Shown: positions 11,401 through 20,600 of the stretch, piece after piece
Position numbering within the stretch: the stretch's first letter is position 1
How the letters are laid out: each line of letters begins with the position of its first letter
Assembly: GCA_002633005.1 (NCBI GenBank)
Contig: NMRA01000063.1
Span: 730,427 to 794,426, forward strand
Length of the DNA: 64,000 nucleotides
Direction of reading: 5' to 3'
Origin: Phoronis australis
Taxonomy: Eukaryota; Phoronida; Phoronidae
Position numbers and translations under genes: made by a program
The notes under the pieces: generated by a model
The model's input: only the letters and a program-made list of their open reading frames with translations
Told to the model about the DNA's origin: nothing
Database searches by the model: none

Positions 11401-13467
11401 GTCATAACTATGCCCAAGCGTGTGCACCTTCCAATTCTTGTCATGATGATGCCCTTGTAGTGTGCACCCTTCCATTCTTGTCATAACTATGCCCCAGTCG
11501 GGTGCACCTTTCAGTTGTTGTCATAATTATGCCTTGGTACTATGCACCCTTCCATTCTTGTCATAACTATGCCCCGGTCGGGTGCACCGTTCAATTTTTG
11601 TCATAACTAGGCCCTGGTAGTATGCAATCACCCATTCTTGTCAACAGTATGCCCGGTTGCGTTTACCTTTCAATTCTTGTCATAACAATGCCCTGGTGGC
11701 ATGCAACTTGCCATTCTTGTTGTAAGTATGCCCCGGTTGCATTTACTTTCCAAGTCTTGTCATAACTATGCCCTGGTGGTGTGCAACCCTCCATTTTTGT
11801 TATAACTATGCCCTCGTAGCTTACAATGTCCCATTCTTGTCATAACCGTGCCCTGGTAGCGGTTGTTTGAGTTCAATGCTCCACTGAGTTGTTTATCCAG
11901 CAGCTTGTTTCCTTTTGTACTTTCAATGGTACTCTGTGTAACTTAAGGGAGCTAAAAATCTACTTTCGGTCAAAAACATACTTTTGATGTGGGCTACTTA
12001 AAATACTAAAACTTGTATCAGCTCATATTTTGTCTTGAATTAGAAATTATCTCTGGAATAACTAAATGTTTGATGGTGCTTGAGGTCAGGCTGAAAAAGA
12101 TGGCTTGAACCTGCTGCTTGTTTTTTTTTTCTGAGTGTGGTTTCAAGCAAACAAATTATCTGTTTTTCCAAATCCTAGAAGAAAATTTTAATTTTAGTGA
12201 GGAAAATGTTAAAACCAGTTTTATTACAATGTTTGAGTGCAACGAAAAGTAGTTTTTCACAGAAGATGGATTTGTAGAACCTTTGAAATTGTAACAAGTC
12301 TACTTTGGTTATTAATGTTTTGGCATGTTATTTTACTAAGGGATGTTTTGCTTTATGTTTCACAGTGTTAAAGTGCAACAAATATGTCATTATCATGTTT
12401 CACAACACCTGTGCAGTTTTGGAAGTTTTTAAGTGAGCATATTTTGATTTTACAGACATGAGGATCCTTTATTTGTGTTTTCCTCTGCCTTGAAACAAGA
12501 AGAAGAGGACACGACTACAAAAGTGTCACTTGTGAAACCAGTTGTAAAGAGCAGCTGTGAAGACACACGTCAGATATCCATTCGCAGTCTGCTGGGAGTT
12601 AATCAAGATCAGGAGAAAATGAACTCGACCTCCAACAGTGTGCATTCAGGGGGAGGCATGAAAACAAAGCACTTTAACCTCTGTGACCTCATCAATTTCG
12701 CAATCATCAAGACATTTAAAAGTGAAGTTGACAAAGAGAAGCCAAATACTTTGGGTAATGCATCAGAGAGCAAGAAGTCGGTGTTAGAAGCAATATCTCG
12801 GTGTGAAGCTGAGGAGGCTAGGTTGGACCAGACCAAGGTGAGTGTGAATAAAGGACTGTCGAGCAGGCCAATGACACAGTATGTGCGAAACACTACTAAC
12901 AGTGAGGGGTGGAGAGACTTCTCAAACAGCTATCAACTTGCAGCCATGTCTAGTAGGCCTCACGCTCCTCATGTTTCATTAAGCAGCTTCACTAGTATGC
13001 CTGGTCACATAGCCATGACAAACTCGATGATGTACTCTGAACACCTGCGTCACATGCAACGACTTGGCTCCAATGTTCCAGAGAATACACAAAGTACTGC
13101 GCCCATGCAAGACGAACCACTCAACTTGTCATTTAAACCCCAGAAAATCATACATATAGATGAACGGGAGAATCTTGGTTCGTTTAACATGAACAGTAAC
13201 GGTGCTCTTGCAATGTCCAACCAACATAGCCAACCACTGAACAGTGACAAGGCCTCAAGTGTGCGGTCAGACAATAGGAATACTATGACAAGTATGTGGT
13301 CAAGCAATAGGATTATTAGCGAGTGCGGTACCACTAGTTCACCTCACTTGAGTAAAGAAACTACTAGTAGTGAGCCAGTGGAAGGCAAACGCCCCAACTC
13401 CATTCCTGGTTGGTATGGAAAGGGGTTTAACCCAAAGAAACACAAAAGGAAAAAGTCATTCACTTGA
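2380..13467 (+). CDS. SIRT7: Sirtuin-7 NAD-dependent protein deacylase, 3' six exons (5' end outside window)
   Basis: Coding exons are 2380-2461, 6432-6530, 6959-7195, 9656-9776, 11290-11356 and 12456-13467. All splice phases agree and each intron is GT-AG. Joined, they follow vertebrate SIRT7 from the segment before SQNCDGLH to the stop: the NAD/substrate motif SQNCDGLH, the catalytic His in LHGNMYIE, zinc ligands CRQC and [38 protein letters not shown], and a lysine-rich end ([16 protein letters not shown]) like the human GWFGRG...KRKK end. Known SIRT7 enzymes are nuclear/nucleolar class IV sirtuins that deacylate histone H3 and activate Pol I transcription; that role here is inferred. The exon with the GAGIST Rossmann motif was not found, so it should lie left of base 1. 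Oddities are the minisatellite-laden introns and a last exon of 336 codons, far longer than the vertebrate equivalent. Confidence 0.95.
3267..4127. mobile_element. Fold-back, TTAA-flanked DNA transposon relic with THAP start in both arms (Kolobok-like)
   Basis: The 861-bp element is flanked by TTAA at 3263-3266 and 4128-4131. Its arms are inverted repeats of about 300 bp: left end AGGCGAAGACAACCTTTTTC, right end the inverse of AGGCAAAGGCAACCTTTTTT. Each arm, read inward, contains an ATG opening MPHCCC(V/L)PGCTHY, the N-terminal C-x2-4-C half of a THAP zinc finger (+ strand at 3530, - strand near 3862). Each frame soon ends. TTAA duplications together with a THAP-domain transposase are features of the Kolobok superfamily, so I infer a non-autonomous relative. 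The loop of about 250 bp has no recognisable coding content. Confidence 0.7.
4980..5200. repeat. 45-bp minisatellite, about 5 copies
   Basis: The unit contains tgtaacatgtcatatcacac and tcatgttgttgattacttga. The first three copies are nearly identical; later ones are shortened or diverged. Intronic in SIRT7. The His/Tyr/Asp-rich ORFs here are only translations of the repeat. Confidence 0.9.
5500..5870. repeat. 38-bp minisatellite, about 9-10 copies
   Basis: The unit contains gatatgatggtccatgttga and acgcgtgcgattggcc. The middle five copies are almost identical; copies at both ends are degenerate. Intronic in SIRT7. Confidence 0.9.
6432..6530 (+). CDS. SIRT7: SIRT7 exon with SQNCDGLH and catalytic His
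   Basis: Acceptor gcttcag ends at 6431. Thirty-three codons encode [14 protein letters not shown] and [10 protein letters not shown], the most conserved sirtuin block, which holds the NAD-contacting Gln/Asn/Asp and the catalytic His. Donor gtaagg at 6531, phase 0. The exon lacks an in-frame ATG and is easily missed by ORF scanning. Confidence 0.93.
6531..6958 (+). other. SIRT7 intron without other features
   Basis: The 428-bp intron contains a short imperfect purine-rich duplication around 6628-6700 (gagattggttnga). Nothing else is recognisable. Confidence 0.7.
6959..7195 (+). CDS. SIRT7: SIRT7 zinc-binding module exon
   Basis: Acceptor ttcactcag ends at 6958. Seventy-nine codons start [19 protein letters not shown], include the second zinc pair CHDC and [13 protein letters not shown], and end GSSLK. 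Donor gtgatt at 7196. The four cysteines of the structural zinc site are intact. Confidence 0.95.
7196..9655 (+). other. SIRT7 intron (2.5 kb), overview
   Basis: The intron holds two 41-bp direct copies with gtgattggtcgattgttgg at about 7517-7600, then ordinary AT-rich sequence to about 8180, then the 150/450-bp repeat at 8185-9430. No gene seen. Confidence 0.7.
8185..9430 (-). repeat. 150/450-bp repeat array carrying CTCF-like motifs (reverse orientation)
   Basis: About eight subunits of roughly 150 bp each contain a variant of GCCNCCTAGTGGC near positions 8324, 8467, 8629, 8773, 8918, 9067, 9209 and 9359. Subunits recur in a fixed three-step order: gtgccccctagtggc, gcgccacctagtgg, ggcacctcctagtggc. 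The higher-order period is therefore about 450 bp. It is the same family, inverted, as the array in the LARP7 intron at 46.7-54.1 kb. Read on the - strand the motif is CCACTAGGGGGCAC and similar. Confidence 0.85.
9656..9776 (+). CDS. SIRT7: SIRT7 exon (LKKYP...NLQWTPKDD)
   Basis: Acceptor cttgaacag ends at 9655. Forty codons plus one base encode [30 protein letters not shown] and ALLKIN. Donor gtacac at 9777 coincides with the first base of a 93-bp tandem repeat that keeps the same reading frame open for another 651 bp (see findings). Confidence 0.93.
9778..10428. repeat. 93-bp tandem repeat, 7 copies, alternating two variants
   Basis: Seven 93-bp units directly follow a SIRT7 splice donor. 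They are essentially identical apart from an alternating gcg/gtg trinucleotide (copies 1, 3, 5, 7 versus 2, 4, 6), which indicates spread as a 186-bp dimer. 93 is divisible by three and no unit contains a stop, so the SIRT7 frame stays open through all copies, encoding hydrophobic 31-residue blocks ([20 protein letters not shown]). By splice-site evidence this is an intronic minisatellite. Confidence 0.95.
10453..10840. repeat. 76-bp minisatellite, about 5 copies
   Basis: The near-perfect unit contains aacttgtccctacaagttat and aaaggagaaagtactttttg. It lies 24 bp after the 93-bp array in the same SIRT7 intron. Each unit has a short hairpin (aacttgt ccct acaagtt). From 10841 to 11289 nothing else is recognisable. 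Confidence 0.93.
11290..11356 (+). CDS. SIRT7: SIRT7 exon ([10 protein letters not shown])
   Basis: Acceptor gtgtttag ends at 11289; donor gtaagt starts at 11357. With the split Gly codon from the previous exon it reads [20 protein letters not shown], aligning with human GKCDDVMRLLMAELGLEIPA. The 67-bp length fits both flanking phases. Too short for ordinary ORF detection. Confidence 0.9.
11386..11865. repeat. Degenerate ~40-bp minisatellite, about 11-12 copies
   Basis: The unit is approximately cattcttgtcataactatgc plus cccggtngngtgcacc. Substitutions are scattered, so the array is old. It lies in the last SIRT7 intron; 11866-12455 has no other recognisable feature. Confidence 0.85.
12456..13467 (+). 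CDS. SIRT7: SIRT7 last exon with expanded C-terminal tail
   Basis: Acceptor ttttacag ends at 12455. The exon starts [14 protein letters not shown] (human SRWQDPIFSLATPL) and ends [19 protein letters not shown], the conserved basic terminus thought to direct nucleolar/nuclear localisation. About 300 Ser/Asn/Met-rich residues with no recognisable domain lie between. PLNLS at 13117-13131 fits the CtBP-docking pattern PxDLS and its PLNLS variant. Antisense ORFs across this exon are shadows. Confidence 0.93.
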
Positions 13468-13752
13468 TATATAGGTGCGTAGCTAGGATATGGTGTTACA
13501 CCATGGTTGAGCAGATCTGATGCACTGTGCACAACTCAAGGTTAATATGTCTGCAATTGTCATTGAAATTATCCCACGTAGTTATTTTTCACAGTTGCAA
13601 TTTTCCATTTTAAGGGCTGATAACATTGTACATTGTTGAAGTTGAGTTTTGTTTTATGATATCAGTTCATGAAAGTATCAATCATGCTAACAGGCATGTA
13701 AGATGTTATTTGTCGACAAACTAACACAATTCCTCCATTCAACTTGATTGTC

Positions 13753-13758
13753 ATTAAA
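13753..13758 (+). terminator. Possible SIRT7 polyadenylation signal ATTAAA
   Basis: ATTAAA lies 286 bp after the SIRT7 stop codon. It is the common variant of AATAAA. No transcript evidence, so only a candidate. Confidence 0.3.
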
Positions 13759-13934
13759 ATGCCACTCTTGGGTATAATGCTTTTCTTTGCTTTCTAGGTT
13801 GACTTTGCATATTGTAAAGCAAATTTTCTGCAATGAACATTTAAAAACAAGATAATAAGTGGTTTATGGACATAGAAATAATTGATAGTTTGCTAATACT
13901 TGAGATCATGGTAGACGCATAGAATGAGTGACTG

Positions 13935-14324
13935 TCACAAGCCAACTTGTTGAGTCTGCTGTTCAGCAGTAACAAGCCAACTTGTTGAGTCTGGTGTTTA
14001 GCAGTAACAAGCCAACTTGTTGAGTCTGCTGTTTAGCAGTAACAAGCCAACTTGTTAAGTATGGTGTTTAGCAGTAACAAGCCAACTTGTTGAGTCTGCT
14101 GTTCAGCAGTAACAAGCCAACTTGTTGAGTCTGCTGTTTAGCAGTAACAAGCCAACTTGTTGAGTCTGCTGTTTAGCAGTAACAAGCCAACTTGTTGAGT
14201 CTGCTGTTTAGCAGTAACAAGCCAACTTGTTGAGTCTGGTGTTTAGCAGTAACAAGCCAACATGTTGAGCCTGCTGTTTAGCAGTAACAAGCCAACTTGT
14301 TGAGTCTGGTGTTTAGCAGTAACA
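13935..14324. repeat. 35-bp minisatellite with two hairpins per unit, 11 copies
   Basis: Eleven units carry AACAAGCCAACTTGTT (6-bp stem, 4-base loop) followed by CTGCTGTTCAGCAG (6-bp stem, 2-base loop) or the variant CTGCTGTTTAGCAG. It lies about 470 bp past the SIRT7 stop, in the 3' UTR or flank. Confidence 0.93.
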
Positions 14325-14608
14325 ACAAGTCCAGTCATTCTAAACCTACCAATGATCTAAAATTTTAATAACAAACATATATAGACCAATTTCAAGTAAG
14401 GTAAATAATTTAATTTGATAGTTAATTCTTTTGACGGAAGGTCACTTTATATCACTATAAATTTCGAACTCCAAGGTGTGCTTAATCTATCACGGCACCT
14501 TGAAACCATCAAGTTAACTGGAAATTAATATATATATACTCCTTATTTTAACAGGGATGCAAGGAACTGTGATTTGGTAAAAGAACTGGAACAAATGATA
14601 TAATTAAG

Positions 14609-14870
14609 CATGCGCGCACCCAGCCTAGAAAGTGAGGGGCGCGAATTATTGGGAATGTGGACCTTTTTGCTAAAAAATGAAAAAATTAAAAAATCAGGTT
14701 CCGTTCACAACTGTGAATTGTGCATTCGCGAAATTTAGGTAGTTCCTGCCTTTTCAGTGGACTTTTGTCTCGTTTTCTACTTTTTTCAGAGTTTTTGTTT
14801 CTCCAAGGTGCACCTTTTTGCCCACTTCATCAAATAGAGGGGGTGGGGCTTGCCGCTGGGTGAGCGCATG
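14609..14870 (+). mobile_element. 262-bp MITE, copy 1 (TIR catgcgcgcacccagc)
   Basis: The ends are inverted repeats (CATGCGCGCACCCAGC and GCTGGGTGAGCGCATG), flanked on both sides by ATTAAG (14603-14608 and 14871-14876), a probable 6-bp target duplication. The interior is non-coding. A related copy in opposite orientation is at 41894-42150. Confidence 0.8.
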
Positions 14871-14876
14871 ATTAAG

Positions 14877-15858
14877 TAGTCCGACATTTGGCATTGCTGT
14901 ATTTTAAAGTACAATTTTCTCATTACCACTCGACTGTAACTTTTTAACACAGCATACTACATAGGATTATGTACAACATACTATAAGGATTATATCATCT
15001 TGTTTGGCTGGGCAAAAACAAAATGTTGACTTGTTAGCAGAATCACTTTGAGATTTGTAACGTTGTAACAATAATACCCTCTTGAATTATTACTGAATTA
15101 GTCAACTCAAACCACAGCTTATTTACATGCGCTATTGTGCAATTTGCAATTTTATGTTTGGCCAACACTAATGAATTCTAAAGTGTATTCTTGAGTTGCT
15201 GATGATTATGATATTCTTGTTGATAACAGAAATAGTAAGGAATATTATGAGAATGCCATGGTTTTATGAGAGTTAAAGGCTCATTCCATGTTTGTTTTGT
15301 AGGCAGTTGAACAGGGTGAAGTACAGTGTTAAGTGTTTTGACAAAATCAAATCTTTGACTTTTCGGGAGACAATCTTACAGCCTTAAATTAATTGATTGA
15401 TGTAAAAGTGCATATGAATTATTATTTATGAGAAGGATGTGATTACCATGGTTATCCAGTGTTGTGTGAATATTTCAATGTCATGGCAAGCACTACTGTT
15501 ATTACTTGTTTGTATTTGATTTTGAAGTATTTTAGGCTTAAAAATTGCTTTTACTTACCATAAGTTTCTTCTGATTAGCTCTGTTAGTTGCTAGGCAACA
15601 GGATGGAATCCTGGTGCCATTCCCCATTTGAATAAACTATTTTATATAACCTGTCCAAAACCTTTCTCTTTTAGTGTGCCTAACCATGGTAATGTTTAGC
15701 AGAATCTAAAGGGCAATGCTATTTGAACATCATCTACGCTAAGCAAAGTGCAGTTGTATTCATTGACATTTTGCAAATGTGAAAAGAAAAAATTCTGCAA
15801 ATAGGTGACCTTTGCGCTAATGACGCACGCACACCCACCCACCCACCCACCCACCCAC
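14877..15858. other. Intergenic DNA, no gene seen
   Basis: AT-rich intergenic sequence with no recognised exon. It ends in a (CACC)n microsatellite at about 15826-15858, which probably caused the adjacent assembly gap. Confidence 0.7.
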
Positions 15859-16368
15859 NNNNNNNNNNNNNNNNNNNNNNNNNNNNNNNNNNNNNNNNNN
15901 NNNNNNNNNNNNNNNNNNNNNNNNNNNNNNNNNNNNNNNNNNNNNNNNNNNNNNNNNNNNNNNNNNNNNNNNNNNNNNNNNNNNNNNNNNNNNNNNNNNN
16001 NNNNNNNNNNNNNNNNNNNNNNNNNNNNNNNNNNNNNNNNNNNNNNNNNNNNNNNNNNNNNNNNNNNNNNNNNNNNNNNNNNNNNNNNNNNNNNNNNNNN
16101 NNNNNNNNNNNNNNNNNNNNNNNNNNNNNNNNNNNNNNNNNNNNNNNNNNNNNNNNNNNNNNNNNNNNNNNNNNNNNNNNNNNNNNNNNNNNNNNNNNNN
16201 NNNNNNNNNNNNNNNNNNNNNNNNNNNNNNNNNNNNNNNNNNNNNNNNNNNNNNNNNNNNNNNNNNNNNNNNNNNNNNNNNNNNNNNNNNNNNNNNNNNN
16301 NNNNNNNNNNNNNNNNNNNNNNNNNNNNNNNNNNNNNNNNNNNNNNNNNNNNNNNNNNNNNNNNNNNN
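15859..16368. other. Assembly gap (510 Ns)
   Basis: Run of N. ORFs reported across it are artefacts. Confidence 0.99.
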
Positions 16369-16494
16369 CCGGCAACTGGACGCAGAGTACGTCTACATAT
16401 TCGGAAAAACGGCACACGGTTTCTTCACGATTTCCATTACCCACCGGCGGCTATTAGAAACCCCGGCACCAAAAAAAAAAAACAAAAAACTTTT

Positions 16495-16955
16495 GAATCA
16501 ATTTAGATCGAGTATTTCCACTCGATAACAGCAAGTTCAGTTGTTTTACCTGACTATGACGTAATCGGTTCGAACGCAGTTTGTTCAGCCGTTCACAACA
16601 CGCTTACTGGTGGCAACTTATCGCTTGAATGCATCGTTTTCCACCAATAAATCATCAAATTTCGAAGTACAACCCTTACAAATACGTCGAGTTCTTGAAA
16701 AAACCTGTTGTTTTATTTCATTGTTACGGATTTATAGGTATTCGAAGGTACGGTAGCCTACAGAGTTCGGTCAAGGTGTGTATACTCCTAGGTTTGGTTA
16801 GCCAATTTATCATGGTAGATCGCTGGAGTTTGGGTCTGTTTGGTGATAAATTCGAATCATTCTTCCGTGAAATACAGACATGAAAGATTGCTGTGTGTTG
16901 TACTTTTGGACTTGCGATTTTTTCAGTTCTAAACACAAAACGCTTGTTATCCAAT
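16495..16955 (+). repeat. Dispersed repeat, copy at gap 1 (inverse of 30980-31438)
   Basis: Matches the reverse complement of 30980-31438. Both start atcaatttagatcgagt with a conserved hairpin TCGAGT..6 nt..ACTCGA, then share ttatcgcttgaat, caccaataaatcatcaaa, a region around gttcttgaaaaaacctgttg, acggattta, and the end aacgcttgttatcca. Both copies lie next to assembly gaps. No protein recognised; probably a non-autonomous transposon. The following 16956-17430 has nothing else recognisable. Confidence 0.75.
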
Positions 16956-17670
16956 TGCTCACTTCACGCTGGTACTTTGCTCCAGTTCCACGATATGGCG
17001 ATAAAGATAAGGCATTTCCTGAAATATTTTCCTCTGATTTATTACCTAAATGGGTACTGTTGCTGAAGTTTGAGGTACACTCGCTATGAGTCATCGTTAA
17101 CTTCAGTAGCGGAGTGTTGGCTGCGGGAGATGCGACGTACCTCACACACTTATGATTACGCATTAAATACCATTCGTCATATGCAACGAACAGGTAAAAT
17201 TTGGGCAATAAAAAATCAAGTTTGTATAAAAAGAATCAAAATGGGAATCAAAAACAACCAAACAAAGTAGCAACGCGTTTACGCTCACATTGATGTCGAT
17301 ACGTTTTCAAGGACATTACCGTCATTCAGGAACTCAGGTCACGAAAATAGACGGGAATAGTCGATGAATTTTTGATCTCGGCCGAGGTATAAAAGGTAGC
17401 AAAAAAGGCTTTTAGTTTGATAACAGAAAGGATGTGAACATTATGGCATGTTGCATATTACTTAATTTGGTATGTATTTTTAAGTTTTTGAACTAGATTG
17501 CCCTTTGATAAAATGACTTCAAGTCACTTTTCATGAGACACACACACACCAGACCTCACATTATCAGTGTGGTCATATGCCAATGAGCTAAAATGCAAAC
17601 TTAATCCAAGTTCGGAACTAAGTGAACTAAGAATTACAATGTCAACAATATATTAAGATTCATGACGTTC

Positions 17671-20600
17671 CTAATTTGGGGAAATACAAGAGAACGAGTT
17701 CTGGGACTTGATCCGCTTAGGTGATAAATTAGGGTGTTCATATTTTGATTCAAATGAAGCGGTGCTGCTTTTGGGTGTAACAATTCTCCTTTGTGGCTGA
17801 ATTAGGCTTCTGCTGGTCCCAGCAGAACACACTGTGCTTGCGCTTTTACTGCGTCTCGTCATGGTTTCGCCCTTATTCTGTTTGTGGACTGTTTCCTTCA
17901 AAAACAGTTTTTGTAATGACGACATCTCTTTAGGGTCCCGTTTAGGAGCGCTTTCGACATATGCTTTACAAAATCGTTGAAAATACGATTTCGATAACTT
18001 GCTGTTCAACTCCGTATGTACACCACTTGCTGTAATGGGTTGCATCCCTACCTTATTTTTATATCTAGGAAATTTGAAAAGTGTACACGCCTTCTTCCAT
18101 CTTTCTTTTGGACATCGCGACTCTGCAGGTGCTTCACAATTCCTTTCATTAATAGTTTTCAAACAATCGTTTGCACACTTGATGAACCTTCTGTCAATAT
18201 TCACGACTCCAAACCTTTCAGCTCCTAAACGGGGCTCGCATTTTTCAAGAGCTTCTTTTAAATCACTTTCACGGCGAGATACAATTGCTTTCGTCAACTC
18301 ATCTTTGATTGACTTCACTGCATCTGAGGTATCTTTATTACTTTCGTCAATCACTTGCTCTGCTCTAGCGATGATTTCCGTGTCCATGACGATCATGTTA
18401 CGAAGACAATACATTCTGTAATTCAGGAGAGCTAGCCTGGAGGTGCATTCCTCCCCAACGTCTATAGCAATTCGTAACTTTGTTTTTAGCTCCGCAGCTT
18501 CTCGTTTAGCTCTTGAAGCTCGTTCATTGGCTTGACTCAGAGTCTCCAAAGAAGTTTCAGCAGCAATGACGTACTTCCTGTCGATAGGAATATTTCCTAC
18601 GAGATTCTTTGAATATTCTTCGTAACTACTTATAGCTTGTTTAATTTCGCTTTCATTACGCGACATGATTGCCTTAATAAATCCGTTCTTTATGATCTCC
18701 ACAGTGGTCGACACCCCGCTATTCCATTTTCTAATTTCTCGTTCTGCACGTGTTACGATAACGTGGTCTAGCAGCACATCTTGTTCTTGACACAGAGTTA
18801 CATATCTTGCCAAAGCGAGATGAACCGAAAATTCATCTTTAGACTTGATTGCAGCAAGCAACTCTTGCCTTTGAAGATGTGTCTCCTTCGAAGATTTCAA
18901 GGAGCTTTTTCCAGCGTTCCTCAGCGCTTGTTTTGCAGCGTTTACAAATTTCTTATCAATAAAAAATCTGTTTTTGTCTTTCGAAAGCTTTTCATATTTT
19001 TCCAATGCGGTGGCAATAAAATCAGCATTCTGAGATAAAATGGCCTGCAGTAATTGACTTTTCATTGATTCTTCCTCAACAGAGTAAGTTGCGCTCCACT
19101 CACTAATGTGTTTCTCTGCCACTGCAACGGTAGCTCGGTCAACAACAACGTCATGCTTGTGCCGCTCACTGTAGTCTATGTATCTGAGCAGGTTTAGTCT
19201 GACGCCAAACTCGTCCTTTGACCGAATTGCTTTCATTAGCTCTTGGTTAAGTTCGCCAGCTTCTCGCACGTGTCTGTCAGACGCTTTCTTAACCCTCTTA
19301 AGTGCACTATTTGCGCCTTTAGCGAATTTTTTATCGATAGAAAACTGAGCGTGGTGCTCCTTTTTTAGTTCTTCATACTTCCCTAGACACTTGTACAGAT
19401 TTGTTTCGTTTTGGGACACGATTGAAGCAGTCATTTCGTCCTTAATACGCTTCTCTGCTTCACTACTCTTTTTGTTGTGGAAACTTATTTCTTGTTCTGC
19501 CATCGTAATCAACGCTTTATCCATAGGAATGGTTGAATGGTTATATCCAAATGTAGTGTAGTGCAGAAGTAACACTCTCACACGGTATTCGTCATTTGCT
19601 TCGACTGCTTTCTGTAATTTAATCTTGAGTTCCTTTGCTTCATTGAGAATGTCCGTAACATTCACCAGTTCAATCTTGCTACGTACACTACACCTCTCGT
19701 GAAATTTATCAAAGGCAATTTTTCCCTTGCATTCAACAAATATTACTACGACAATTCCTGTAACTACAAAAATTACACTTACAGGCAAGAGAATTAACTC
19801 AATAAGACCTAAAAACGTTAGTTCATAAGTCAGTGAAAATGTTTCCATGAGGTTGTTATCCGTTCCGTAAGCTGATGCAAAAGCCATCGCTTGGACAATG
19901 CAAGTGACATTTTGTGGGCGTATTTGGTTTTCACTAAAGTAGATTATCAAAGAACTTCTGCTATTTTCGAACTTAACACCGTCACGTGCTTTTGTAATAT
20001 TATTCCTTACACAATCAGCAATCGTAGAATCTTTACACCATGTAACGTGTGTGTATTCCAAGGGGTCAGATTCCGTGAAGCAGTGCAATGCAACGCGTTC
20101 ACTGTTTTTTCCGATAGTGATTTCTCCTCCCGGCTGTGTTCCGTTCCTCCATCTAAAGGGAGTCACAACCACAAGATAACCAGCAGATGTGAACAATAGT
20201 CCTTGGTTGTCATAAAGAGCACACTGAACCAAAGTTATGTTCTCGCTTCTTTGTACTTGAGACAGAATTAGCTTTTTATCAATCAATTTCGCAGTCTTTA
20301 GCGTTGACGCTTCCATATTATTCACAGACCACCTCCGAGTCATGCAGTGGGCTGACTTACTACTAGCCGAGCATTCAAATGTTACGTTGCTTCCCTCAGT
20401 AACAACCGTGTCCTTAGGACGTGCGTTGTCGTCGAGTACAAGGGGATGAAGTACACTTACGGACATGACAGCTCTACCAACGACCCTGCCTGAGACGGGG
20501 TCGACTCCCGTGCAAGTATAGCTGCCCTCGTGGCGTCTTTCAGTCATAAACACTTCAAACGTAGAGCCGCGACTTTTACCTAATTTCCCGTTGGTCGCCG

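Noticed and set aside
12609-13334. Antisense ORFs over the SIRT7 last exon
   Set aside because: Shadows of the real + strand exon; no independent support.
15696-16506. ORFs of about 235 codons on both strands
   Set aside because: They are mostly translated Ns of the assembly gap.
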